A DNA stretch of 32,321 bases. Source: Spirochaetes bacterium ADurb.Bin110. GTDB lineage: Bacteria; Spirochaetota; Spirochaetia; Treponematales; Rectinemataceae. Both the position numbers and the translations under genes were made by a program. Shown here piece after piece: positions 1-7,937 of the stretch; the first letter of the stretch is position 1; every line of letters begins with the position of its first letter. The stretch covers positions 1-32,321 of the forward strand of contig MWDY01000302.1 in NCBI GenBank assembly GCA_002070755.1, given 5' to 3'. Under the pieces are notes generated by a model. The model saw nothing but the letters and a program-made list of their open reading frames with translations. It did no database searches and was not told where the DNA came from.

Positions 1-36
1 GGCGACTTAGCGACTTTTTCAACATGATCTAAATCA

Positions 37-783
37 CTAGTTCTTCTTGTAGAAGAGCTCGAAAGGCTCGCCACCGGCCTCTTTCGCGAGGTTTTCAAAT
101 CTGGTTTCCGGGCGCCATTGTTGATGAGGTGCGAAGCTCTCGTATACATTTTCGAGTACCGAACAAGCATCTAGTGAGTCTTTAGCAAAACAAGCGTACT
201 CTTCTATATCAGTTACGCAATAAAGATAACCTCCCTGCATAAGTTTTTGAGCCATAAGGCAAACGATTGGATACTGCATGAGTCTGCGTTTATGGTGTCG
301 TTTTTTTGGCCAGGGATCAGGATAAAAAACATGGATGCCAGCCAGGCTTGCAGGCGCTATCATGTGCTTCAGTACAGTGATAGCGTCTTGTTGCAATATG
401 CGTACATTCTCTATCTCATGAAGTTCAAGGTCCATTATAAGCCTTCCTACGCCAGGCGCATAAACTTCAATTCCAAGATAGTTGAATTCAGGTCTTTCTT
501 GAGCAATCTGCCATGTTGCTTGTCCGGATCCAAAGCCAATCTCTAAGATTATTGGTTTAATCTGTGGAAACAATGTATCTGAAACCAGGAATTTTTCCGA
601 ATAGGGAATGATATATTTTGGTCCTAATAATTCTATAGCTCTTCGTTGTCCTTCGGTAATTCTTCCAGATCTTTTCACAAAAGAATGAATGCTTCCATCA
701 ATAAGGCCAATTCCTTGGCTCATCGATTGGTATTGCTTAAATTTTTTGCCTTGGCACTTTTCTTCCGTTTCAGGTCTTGACAT
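37..783 (-). CDS. trmB: tRNA (guanine-N7-)-methyltransferase TrmB
   Basis: This SAM-dependent enzyme methylates guanine 46 in the variable loop of tRNAs. The 248-residue protein has the Rossmann methyltransferase core. The SAM-binding glycine loop EIGFGSG lies at about residues 81-87, and the acidic GIEVY end of strand 2 follows near 104-108. The TrmB signature FYPDPWPKKRHHKRR is at about 153-167. An N-terminal extension of about 40 residues precedes the core, which is common in the family. The start is an ATG with an AGGAGC Shine-Dalgarno 8 bases upstream. It overlaps the end of hisS by 14 bases, so the two genes are probably cotranscribed and translationally coupled. Identity is very secure from the motifs. 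Confidence 0.95.
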   Translation of the reverse strand: MSRPETEEKCQGKKFKQYQSMSQGIGLIDGSIHSFVKRSGRITEGQRRAIELLGPKYIIPYSEKFLVSDTLFPQIKPIILEIGFGSGQATWQIAQERPEFNYLGIEVYAPGVGRLIMDLELHEIENVRILQQDAITVLKHMIAPASLAGIHVFYPDPWPKKRHHKRRLMQYPIVCLMAQKLMQGGYLYCVTDIEEYACFAKDSLDACSVLENVYESFAPHQQWRPETRFENLAKEAGGEPFELFYKKN

Positions 784-2101
784 TAAGGAAGCTCCTGATA
801 GATTCGCAGAGGCTATCGAAATCCAAACACTCTATGTTCTTCCGCTGAGCTAGAATCCTAAGATTATACGGGCCTTTAGCCGAATTAGCAAATATAGCGA
901 GTGGAATATGTTTTCGCTCAGCATACGTATACTGGGCTAGAGTTTTTTTCTCCTCAGGGAATACCTCGCAAGAAAAGCCAACATCTCTAAGATGGGCTGC
1001 AAGCGCATGAAGCTCTGATATCGCGACTCTTTCTGCATTTCCTTTTTCTTGATTCATTATGAGCACTTGAGTCGATATTATTGAGTCGTCTATTTTGCCT
1101 ATTGTCTCTAAAGCTGCAATTAGTCTATCTAAACCAATTGAAGCTCCAACTCCAGGCATTTTTCTTTCGGTATATAGGCTTGCGAGTTCATCGTATCTTC
1201 CTCCAGAGCACACAGAGCCAATTTCTGGCAGAGCTCCAAGCGATGTCTCTACAACCATTCCAGTGTAATAATCCAGCCCGCGGGTGATGCTCGGATCGAG
1301 CACTATCCGATTATCGAAGCCTGCCGCAGCCACACATTCCATGATTTCCAGCAGGCGACTTCTTGCTGATTGAGCATAAGCATCATTTGTATTGCAAAAA
1401 CCTATCATTTTTTCTAAAGTTGCTTCGAAGCTGTCTTCTTTTTTGATAAAAGAGAGAATATCGTCTGCCAGTACCAAGCCAACCAGCTTCGAAAGCTTTT
1501 CAAAAGTATTCTTAAATCCAATCTTTTCAAGTTTGTCTACAGTCCTAAGAATTTCAGCAGACTTATCCAGGGCGCCAATATGCGCTAGAAATCTATTGAA
1601 AAGCGCGCGGTGATTGATCCGGAGCAAAAATTCTCCGACATCGAGCACCAGCATCGCTTTTGCTGCTGTAAGCAGAATATCTGCATCTGCAGAACTTGAA
1701 TCTGTACCTACGATATCGAAATCGCATTGCATGAATTCCCGATATCGTCCACGCTGAGTATTCTCTCCGCGCCAAACCTTTGCTATGTGGTATCTCCTAA
1801 AGGGTAAGTACAGTTCTTCGACATGTTCTGCCATAAATCGTGCAAAAGGCACTGTCAAATCGAAACGCATGGCTATATCTCGGTTACCATGATCAAGAAA
1901 GCGGTATACTTGCTTATCTGTTTCTCCGCCTCCTTTTCCAAGTAAGATATCGGCATATTCGAGGACAGGGGTATCTATAGGTACAAAACCGAATAGCGCA
2001 AAGACTTGCTCCAGTTTATTTACGAGAGAGGAGCGAGTTATCTCCGCATCAGGAAGAAAATCGCGAAAACCCTTTAACACTCTTGGCTTAATGATAGGCA
2101 T
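770..2101 (-). CDS. hisS: Histidyl-tRNA synthetase
   Basis: This class II aminoacyl-tRNA synthetase charges tRNA-His. Motif 1 sits near the N-terminus (KPRVLKGFRDFLPD). Motif 2 includes the stretch around KVWRGENTQRGRYREFMQCDFD. The histidine-specific signatures GLDYYTGMVVE and the GGRYDEL block are present, and a C-terminal anticodon-binding domain follows. The open frame extends 18 codons further upstream to 2155, but I place the start at the internal ATG at 2101. There the protein begins MPIIKPRVLKGFRDF, as the family does, and a GAGGGAG Shine-Dalgarno lies about 7 bases upstream. The resulting length is 443 residues. It is the first gene of a minus-strand pair with trmB and is divergent from the rpsF operon. 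Confidence 0.95.
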   Translation of the reverse strand: MPIIKPRVLKGFRDFLPDAEITRSSLVNKLEQVFALFGFVPIDTPVLEYADILLGKGGGETDKQVYRFLDHGNRDIAMRFDLTVPFARFMAEHVEELYLPFRRYHIAKVWRGENTQRGRYREFMQCDFDIVGTDSSSADADILLTAAKAMLVLDVGEFLLRINHRALFNRFLAHIGALDKSAEILRTVDKLEKIGFKNTFEKLSKLVGLVLADDILSFIKKEDSFEATLEKMIGFCNTNDAYAQSARSRLLEIMECVAAAGFDNRIVLDPSITRGLDYYTGMVVETSLGALPEIGSVCSGGRYDELASLYTERKMPGVGASIGLDRLIAALETIGKIDDSIISTQVLIMNQEKGNAERVAISELHALAAHLRDVGFSCEVFPEEKKTLAQYTYAERKHIPLAIFANSAKGPYNLRILAQRKNIECLDFDSLCESIRSFLNVKT

Positions 2102-2276
2102 TAACCAGCTCCCTCGATATAGATTTGAACAATATCGCAATGAAAAGTTAAGCAATTATGAAAATAATTCGCAATGGATGCAAGAGGGCTAATTGTGCGC
2201 AAAAAAGATATAGGCAAATGGTCTGTGCGGGTGCACGACAAATTTGTGCAAAGATAGCTAAGCAGCAGGTCTGTGC

Positions 2277-2305
2277 TTGTCCTTTGCATTCATTTGTGAT
2301 ATATA
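2277..2305 (+). promoter_or_regulatory. Predicted promoter of the rpsF-dnaB operon
   Basis: A TTGTCC -35 box (2277-2282) and a TATATA -10 box (2300-2305) are separated by 17 bases. The AT-rich run continues as ATAAAT. Transcription would start near 2312 and give a leader of about 70 bases before the rpsF ATG at 2385. Each box matches the sigma-70 consensus at 4 of 6 positions, so this is plausible but not proven. Confidence 0.45.
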
Positions 2306-2310
2306 AATAA

Positions 2311-2379
2311 GGCCCTCTTTATCCGGTTCTTTCAGCCGGATCATCAGCACTCGTATGAGTGCATATGTCCACAGGGAGG
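2311..2379 (+). promoter_or_regulatory. Structured rpsF leader, candidate S6:S18 autoregulatory RNA
   Basis: Two hairpins sit between the predicted promoter and the Shine-Dalgarno. ATCCGG (2321-2326) pairs with CCGGAT (2336-2341), and GCACTC (2347-2352) pairs with GAGTGC (2357-2362) across a GTAT loop. In addition, CCCTC at 2313-2317 is complementary to bases of the AGGGAGG Shine-Dalgarno (2373-2379), so a closing stem could hide the ribosome site. Leaders of rpsF operons in many bacteria bind the S6:S18 complex as feedback control, and both proteins are encoded downstream here. I did not verify the family consensus in detail. Confidence 0.4.
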
Positions 2380-2384
2380 ATTAG

Positions 2385-2666
2385 ATGAGACAGTATGAAC
2401 TGGTCACTGTGCTGAACTCAGAAGAAGAAGAATTCAAGGCCGGCAAACAGGCAATCGCTGATCTGCTTTCGCAGTATAAGGCTATTGATGTTAAAGAAGA
2501 AGATATGGGAGATAGGCCGCTCGCATATCCAATCAAGAAAAAGACACGCGCTCATTATGTGCTCTATCGAATGAGTTTTGACCCTGTTTCTATTGCTTCG
2601 CTTGAGCGCGCAATAAAGCTAAACCCTTTGGTATTGAAACACTTGGTCGTAAAAACTGAAGAATAA
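2385..2666 (+). CDS. rpsF: 30S ribosomal protein S6 (bS6)
   Basis: bS6 binds the platform of the small subunit as a heterodimer with bS18, which is encoded two genes downstream. The 93-residue product has the S6 pattern. It starts MRQYELVTVLN, has the central GDRPLAYPIKKKTRAHYVLY block at about residues 47-66, and ends LNPLVLKHLVVK. The length is normal and there is no long acidic tail. The ATG start is preceded by a strong AGGGAGG Shine-Dalgarno. It is the first gene of rpsF-ssb-rpsR, a widely conserved order. It lies behind a structured leader that may be the site of feedback control. Confidence 0.96.
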   Translation: MRQYELVTVLNSEEEEFKAGKQAIADLLSQYKAIDVKEEDMGDRPLAYPIKKKTRAHYVLYRMSFDPVSIASLERAIKLNPLVLKHLVVKTEE

Positions 2667-2699
2667 GGCCATGTCCCACAAGGACTAAAGGAGTATATT

Positions 2700-3155
2700 G
2701 TGAGCGATATCAATGTAGTAGTGTTAGTTGGGCGTCTTACCCGCGATAGTGAATTGAAATATACACCATCTGGGCTTCCAATATGCCGTTTTTCCATTGC
2801 AGTGAACCGCTCTAAGAAGCAAGATGATCAATGGGTCGATGAGCCGCATTATTTTGATATTGAGTTTTATGGGAAAAGCGCAGAAGGGCTAAGCAGATAT
2901 CTTCTCAAAGGCCGACAGGTCGCTGTTCAGGGCGAACTTCGCCAAGATAGGTGGGAAAAAGATGGCCAACAGCGCTCAAAAGTCGTTATTGTCGCCGGAA
3001 CTATTCGACCATTGGGAGCTCCCCCTCAAAATAGCGGTGAAATGGGTAGCAGAAGATATGCAGCAGATACTATTCCATCAAAGACAGAATCTGCCAATAA
3101 TCAGATGCCTATTCCTCCGGCAATCGACGAGTTTACTGATGATATTCCATTTTGA
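2700..3155 (+). CDS. ssb: Single-stranded DNA-binding protein
   Basis: SSB coats single-stranded DNA during replication, recombination and repair, and recruits partners through its C-terminal tip. The 151-residue protein has an OB fold over about residues 1-105, beginning INVVVLVGRLTRDSELKYTPSG. A short low-complexity linker follows, and then the typical acidic tip ending DDIPF. The start codon is GTG, with AAAGGAG about 6 bases upstream. It lies 33 bases after rpsF and 12 bases before rpsR, so it is within one operon. The presence of dnaB in the same operon links it to replication. Confidence 0.95.
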   Translation: MSDINVVVLVGRLTRDSELKYTPSGLPICRFSIAVNRSKKQDDQWVDEPHYFDIEFYGKSAEGLSRYLLKGRQVAVQGELRQDRWEKDGQQRSKVVIVAGTIRPLGAPPQNSGEMGSRRYAADTIPSKTESANNQMPIPPAIDEFTDDIPF

Positions 3156-3167
3156 CAGGAGATTAAT

Positions 3168-3485
3168 ATGGATGAAGTAAGAGATATCGATGAATCAAGA
3201 GCTTCGAATGCAGAAGCGGATCAACAAGAATTACACAGAGATCAGGATGACAGGAATGGCGTTCGCAAAGGGAAGGGCTTTTTTCGTAAAAAAGTCTGTC
3301 GCTTCTGCACTCAGAATGTAAAGATCGATTACAAAGACGCCGAGCTTCTTAGGCGTTATACTACTGAACGCGGAAAGATTCTTCCTAGACGCATTACCGG
3401 TACTTGTTCAAAGCACCAGCGTATGCTAGCAGTTAATATCAAGAGGGCTAGAGCCCTTGGGCTACTTCCCTATGTCATAAAATAG
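3168..3485 (+). CDS. rpsR: 30S ribosomal protein S18 (bS18) with N-terminal extension
   Basis: bS18 binds the small-subunit platform with bS6. The conserved core runs from about residue 38 ([10 protein letters not shown]) to the C-terminus ([11 protein letters not shown]) and includes the [16 protein letters not shown] signature. A charged, mostly acidic extension of about 35 residues precedes it, making 105 residues against the usual 70-80. Cysteines at 44, 47 and 80 suggest a zinc-binding (C+) form of S18. The ATG start has AGGAGA about 6 bases upstream, only 12 bases after ssb. The extension is in frame with a good ribosome site, so it is likely real. Confidence 0.95.
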   Translation: MDEVRDIDESRASNAEADQQELHRDQDDRNGVRKGKGFFRKKVCRFCTQNVKIDYKDAELLRRYTTERGKILPRRITGTCSKHQRMLAVNIKRARALGLLPYVIK

Positions 3486-3522
3486 CCTAGCGTTTGGAAT
3501 CTGATCCAAAGAGCGAGCGACA

Positions 3523-4500
3523 TTGATGGAAGCATCTCAGAGCATAAAGTCAGCATCGTCTGGCAAGTATTCATGGCGTGTCTTTATTCCATTTGGACTT
3601 TTATCTGGATTCCTATATGCAAGCGGTTTTCTTGCATTCGCATTTCTAATTCCAATTCAATATGTATTTCGAAAGGAGAACAAAAAAGAGGGTTTGCTCT
3701 CCATGCTAGTATCACTCTTGATAGTAGCAGTAATAAGTGCAATTGAACTTTCTAGGATGGGTTGGAAGGAGCTACCCATGTTGCTTCAGACTCTAATGCT
3801 GCCAGCATTGCTTCTAGCAACAATAGGAGCCATGAATCTATTCAAGGGTGATGCCTGGATAAAAATCATAGCTGCCACAGTAGTTCTCTCTATGCTTTTT
3901 GCTTATATTTTTAGTATTAGTCTAGGCACGCCAGAAATACAGAGGTCGATGGCAGATATAATAGCCAAGCTTCTAAATTCATCAGGCATTCAGAATCTAG
4001 ATGCATCAGTTATCGAACAGAACTATGTTATACCTGCAGTATCGATCATAATGAGGCTCTTTGGTGCAGCATCGTGGTTGTTGCTTTCAGGTAGCTGGCA
4101 TATAGGCAATAGTCTTGCATCTGGTAGATCATCCAAGCAAGAAGGAGAAACAAAGAAGAAGGCATTTGTATTCAATGTGCCTTCATGGCTTCTCTGGCCA
4201 AGCATTTTAGCTTGGCTTGCTCTGCTCTGTGTGCTTTATGGGAATATAAGAGGAATCTTTGCCATAATTGCCTGGAATGTCTCTCTTGCTGCTGCTTGTT
4301 GGTACGCATTTCAGGGCTTTAGCCTAATTTCCCATTTTTTTCAATCTAGAAATATGCCGCGCATAACTAGCTTATTATTGGTTTTGCTCGTCATACTCAT
4401 GTTTTTCGAATCTAGGATCAGGATTGCCGTTGCAATTCTGGCGCCGATGCTCGGTGTATCGGAAGTGTGGTTGCAATATCGAATACATAAAGGAGCCTGA
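3523..4500 (+). CDS. DUF2232 / YybS-like polytopic membrane protein
   Basis: This is an integral membrane protein of about 325 residues with some eight or nine hydrophobic segments (for example near residues 20-48, 57-75, 85-105, 110-132 and 222-242, with more towards the C-terminus). It has no enzymatic motif that I recognise. Its slot between rpsR and rplI, upstream of dnaB, matches that of the DUF2232/YybS family in Firmicutes and spirochaetes, and I base the family call on topology plus position. The frame begins with TTG at 3523, immediately followed by ATG at 3526. The upstream GAGCGAGCGA is a weak ribosome site, so either start is possible. The last codons contain AAAGGAG, the ribosome site for rplI, implying coupling. 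Confidence 0.7.
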   Translation: MMEASQSIKSASSGKYSWRVFIPFGLLSGFLYASGFLAFAFLIPIQYVFRKENKKEGLLSMLVSLLIVAVISAIELSRMGWKELPMLLQTLMLPALLLATIGAMNLFKGDAWIKIIAATVVLSMLFAYIFSISLGTPEIQRSMADIIAKLLNSSGIQNLDASVIEQNYVIPAVSIIMRLFGAASWLLLSGSWHIGNSLASGRSSKQEGETKKKAFVFNVPSWLLWPSILAWLALLCVLYGNIRGIFAIIAWNVSLAAACWYAFQGFSLISHFFQSRNMPRITSLLLVLLVILMFFESRIRIAVAILAPMLGVSEVWLQYRIHKGA

Positions 4501-4502
4501 AC

Positions 4503-5096
4503 ATGAAAGTTATATTAAATCAGGACATACCCAATTTGGGTGAAATTGGAGACATCAAGGAAGTTGCGTCAGGATATGCGCGCAATTATCTTTTACCAAA
4601 AAAGATGGTCATGGTTTACAATGAAAAGACCGAAGCAATGTTTTTGAAGCGACAAGCGGAGATTCAGGCTATAAAGGAGCAGAAAAGGCTTTCTTCTCGC
4701 TCTCTAAAAGAGAGAATAGAGTCAGAACCTCTTGTCATCTCGATGCCTGCAGGTAAAAATGGAAAGCTGTATGGTGCAGTTACTAGCCACACTATTGCAG
4801 AAGAGCTCTTGAAAAAGAATATAGAGGTCGATAGAAAGAGAATCGAAGTGCCCGATCGCTCGATAAAATCTGTCGGCAACTATAAGATACTGATTAGGCT
4901 GTATGAAAAAGATGAAGCCATTCTTCACTGCAATATAGAAGCTCAAGCATCAGCGAGTACAGAGGAGAAAAAGCCTTCCGAAGAAGTAGGCAAAAAGCGT
5001 AGAAGCCGCAGGCAACGTACAGAATCTGAGCCAGCCAGCCCTGAAGAGCAGGCAGCGGCTTTCGAGGCAGCCGTAAATCGTGGTCAGCTGGGCTGA
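4503..5096 (+). CDS. rplI: 50S ribosomal protein L9 (bL9) with C-terminal extension
   Basis: bL9 binds 23S rRNA at the base of the L1 stalk and helps maintain reading frame. The N-terminal domain is canonical: MKVILNQDIPNLGEIGDIKE, then GYARNYLLPKKMV. A helical connector and the C-terminal domain (MPAGKNGKLYGAVTS at about residues 80-94) follow. The family usually ends near residue 150. This protein has 197, with a further tail of about 45 residues rich in E, K, R and S that includes GKKRRSRRQR. It starts 3 bases after the preceding gene, using AAGGAG inside that gene's end. dnaB follows, as in many bacteria. Confidence 0.95.
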   Translation: MKVILNQDIPNLGEIGDIKEVASGYARNYLLPKKMVMVYNEKTEAMFLKRQAEIQAIKEQKRLSSRSLKERIESEPLVISMPAGKNGKLYGAVTSHTIAEELLKKNIEVDRKRIEVPDRSIKSVGNYKILIRLYEKDEAILHCNIEAQASASTEEKKPSEEVGKKRRSRRQRTESEPASPEEQAAAFEAAVNRGQLG

Positions 5097-5146
5097 TCTA
5101 GTATTTACCCATTTAAGAGGGTAGGGTATATATAGAGGATTTTTAG

Positions 5147-6490
5147 ATGGCAGGCCCATCGCTTAAAGACAAGCTACCGCTATATAATGGAGACGCTGAA
5201 CAGGCATGCTTAGGCGCTCTTCTTTTAGACCCCGAATCGATAAACTCTGTTTTAAGATACCTGCGTCCTGATAGCTTCTATGATTCAGCCAACCAGGAAG
5301 TATTTGAAGCGCTTCTTGCCATGCATGAAAAGGGGCAGAAACCAGATCTTATAACTCTCTCAGAGGAGCTGCGAAGTCGAGGTAGCCTTGAGAGGATCGG
5401 GGGGAGTGCTTATATTGCCAGTCTGGCCTCATTTACTCCTTCGGCAGCGAATATCGAATACTATGCGAAAATTGTGCAAGAAATGGCCACTAGGCGGCGC
5501 CTAATACACCTTTCCGCCGAAACTGCAGCCATGGCACACGAGGAAACCAAGGATATCGATGCAGTTCTAGATGAGATACAAGCCAAAATATTTGAGATAT
5601 CGCAGAATCGTAGGACTGCTGACTATCACTCCGCCAAAGAGATTGTAACAGAGACAATGCTGCTCATAGAGAAGCTCAGCACTGACCCCAGCGCTTTTAC
5701 GGGTATACCTTCTGGACTTTCCGATCTCGATGCATTGACAAATGGTCTTCAGAAATCTGAATTCATTGTTATAGGTGCTAGGCCTTCGGTAGGAAAGACA
5801 GCCTTGGCTCTTACAATGGCAGCGCACGCCTCGATTAATCTCAAAATTCCGGTTGCATTTTTTTCTTTGGAGATGTCGGAATCAGCCATCATGCTGAGGC
5901 TTATTGCTTCTGAAGCAAGGATTCCTGCTGACCGCATAAGAACAGGCCGAATAAAGACCACCGACTATGATGGCCTTATGGAGGCAGCCTCGAGAATCTA
6001 TGAAGCTCCCCTCTACATTGTAGATCTGCCAAACATGAAACTCCTTGAACTCAGGACCATGGCGCGCAGGCTTGTGCTCGAACGAGGGGTCAAGATAATA
6101 TTCATCGACTATCTTACTCTAGTAACTCACGAAAACTCCGATTTGCCTCGATGGGAACAGATAGCAGCAATCTCGCGGTCACTCAAGGCTCTCGCTAGAG
6201 AACTCGATATCCCAATCGTAGCTCTTTCGCAGCTAAAACGCGAAGCAGAGGGAAAACAGCCAACTCTTGCTGATTTGCGTGAATCAGGGTCGATCGAACA
6301 AGATGCGGATCTCATAATTTTTCTTCATAGAGATCGAGAAATCTCCAAGACCTATGAGACACAGTCCGATCAAATCGAAACAGATATCATTGTTGCTAAG
6401 CAGCGCAATGGACCAACAGGTAAGGCTCCGGCCTGGTTCAAGAGCAGCTATGCAAAATTTGTGAACATGGAGCGCAGAGATCGCGCTTAA
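5147..6490 (+). CDS. dnaB: Replicative DNA helicase DnaB
   Basis: This hexameric 5'-3' helicase unwinds the replication fork and loads primase. The 447-residue protein has the N-terminal DnaB domain from about residue 10 (YNGDAEQACLGALLLD) to 115, a helical linker, and a RecA-like motor. Walker A is GARPSVGKTA near residues 209-219, Walker B is IIFIDYLTLV, and the later motifs SQLKREAEGKQP and LRESGSIEQDADLIIFLHRD follow, with KQRNGPTG near the end. No intein is present. The ATG has AGAGGA upstream. It is the last gene of the rpsF operon, and I saw no convincing terminator in the 94 bases before convergent rseP. Confidence 0.97.
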   Translation: MAGPSLKDKLPLYNGDAEQACLGALLLDPESINSVLRYLRPDSFYDSANQEVFEALLAMHEKGQKPDLITLSEELRSRGSLERIGGSAYIASLASFTPSAANIEYYAKIVQEMATRRRLIHLSAETAAMAHEETKDIDAVLDEIQAKIFEISQNRRTADYHSAKEIVTETMLLIEKLSTDPSAFTGIPSGLSDLDALTNGLQKSEFIVIGARPSVGKTALALTMAAHASINLKIPVAFFSLEMSESAIMLRLIASEARIPADRIRTGRIKTTDYDGLMEAASRIYEAPLYIVDLPNMKLLELRTMARRLVLERGVKIIFIDYLTLVTHENSDLPRWEQIAAISRSLKALARELDIPIVALSQLKREAEGKQPTLADLRESGSIEQDADLIIFLHRDREISKTYETQSDQIETDIIVAKQRNGPTGKAPAWFKSSYAKFVNMERRDRA

Positions 6491-6584
6491 GGAAGTGTCG
6501 ATTTTCCATAGCAGCAAGCAAGAACTTTTTCAAATATTACGCCCTAAAGAGCTTATCTTTGGATTATTTCCATGAGCCGAACCC

Positions 6585-7937
6585 TCATTTACCCAAAAAG
6601 AAAAAAATATCACTCATTGTGGCTACAAGAAATAGCAAAAGAATAGAAGCCGCCCCAATGAACTGATATCGATAAAGCGACTTGGCATTAATTGGGCGTC
6701 TTCTAATAAGCTCTATAAAATAGATAAGGATACGACCACCATCTAATGCAGGAAGCGGAAGAAGATTCATAATGGCAAGCCCAATCGATATAAAAGCCAG
6801 AAAATCAAGAATTGGTACAAGCCCAGCAAGACCCTCAGCCTTTATTTGTTCAGATGCAGCGGTCCCAATTAGGTATGTCAGCCTGGCTGGCCCGGAGATG
6901 GCTTTGAAGACATTTACACCGCGAAAAAGAAGTCCTATGCTTTTTATTTCTAATGAAAGAGTGGAGAGGGTTTCTTCTACTCCCATCGAAATAGCCTCTG
7001 GTAGCGATTTGGCTTTTTCCGTTCTCAAGATACCTTCGAATCTAAGGCCTGTCTCTTCAAGAGATTTTGCCACAATGACCATTGAGAGAGTCTGATTTCC
7101 ACGCTTTACCTTGAGACTTACAGAGCCATTTGCATTGTTGAATACCTGCATAAGATCTATTGTATTTAAGATGATTTTTCCATTTGCTTCGATAATCATG
7201 TCACCTGGATGAAGATCTGCAATTGCTGCAGGGCTCTTCTCTTGCACTGATTCTATAATAGGATCTATCCAAGCATATACGCCAATTACACCAACACCCG
7301 AATTTGGATCAAGCCGGGGAGTTATTAGAAGCGAATGGGTTTCACCATTTCTTAAGACTTCAACAGACATGGTCTTCCCAGGATTAGTAGCGATGATCTC
7401 TTGGAGATCGCTGTAATCCCTTATTGGCTTACCATCGATTGAGATAATCTCATCGCCTGTCTTAAGGCCTGCAATATCCGCTGGATTGGGCATTTCACCT
7501 TGAAGAGTGGACCCTATTTCGCTCGAAAGAATGATTCTATTTGGCGCTGTTACAATTGTAGTTCCTATAGATACGGCCAAAATAAAAATAAAAGCAGCGA
7601 AAAGTACACTGAAGAGGGGTCCAGCAGAGGCAATGAAGATACGCTTCAATGGAGAGGCCGAAAAAAAACTACCTTTTTCTGAAGGGATGTATTGGAGATT
7701 TTGATCTAGCGCTGCTTGGAATCCCTCTTCTCCCTTTAGTTTGCAATATCCTCCTATAGGGAAGGCGCAAAGTTTCCATTCTGTCTTTTTGCCCTTGTGA
7801 GAAAGTATTGATGGTCCCCAACCCACAGAAAAGGTCTCTACCTCTATACCAGCCAAGCGAGCAAAGACAAAGTGGCCAAATTCATGAAATATAACGACTA
7901 TAGAAAGGCCAATAAGGCCTAAGATAATGCTTATCAT
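6585..7937 (-). CDS. rseP: RIP metalloprotease RseP (site-2 protease)
   Basis: This intramembrane zinc protease cuts transmembrane substrates such as anti-sigma factors or leftover signal peptides. The HEFGH zinc motif is at residues 18-22 in the first transmembrane segment. A second conserved motif, NLLPLPALDGGRIL, lies towards the C-terminus and supplies the third ligand. Two PDZ domains sit between them, the first around MPNPADIAGLKTGDEIISIDGK and the second around KSPAAIADLHPGDMIIEANGK. The length of 450 residues is normal. Its ATG overlaps the dxr stop as ATGA, so the genes are coupled. It is the last gene of the long minus-strand operon, and the placement next to dxr/cdsA is widespread. 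Confidence 0.95.
   Translation of the reverse strand: MISIILGLIGLSIVVIFHEFGHFVFARLAGIEVETFSVGWGPSILSHKGKKTEWKLCAFPIGGYCKLKGEEGFQAALDQNLQYIPSEKGSFFSASPLKRIFIASAGPLFSVLFAAFIFILAVSIGTTIVTAPNRIILSSEIGSTLQGEMPNPADIAGLKTGDEIISIDGKPIRDYSDLQEIIATNPGKTMSVEVLRNGETHSLLITPRLDPNSGVGVIGVYAWIDPIIESVQEKSPAAIADLHPGDMIIEANGKIILNTIDLMQVFNNANGSVSLKVKRGNQTLSMVIVAKSLEETGLRFEGILRTEKAKSLPEAISMGVEETLSTLSLEIKSIGLLFRGVNVFKAISGPARLTYLIGTAASEQIKAEGLAGLVPILDFLAFISIGLAIMNLLPLPALDGGRILIYFIELIRRRPINAKSLYRYQFIGAASILLLFLVATMSDIFFFLGK

Noticed and set aside
2102..2155. Longer N-terminus of HisS
   Set aside because: The added 18 residues are not HisS-like, and the internal ATG has a strong ribosome site (GAGGGAG) with the family's usual start.
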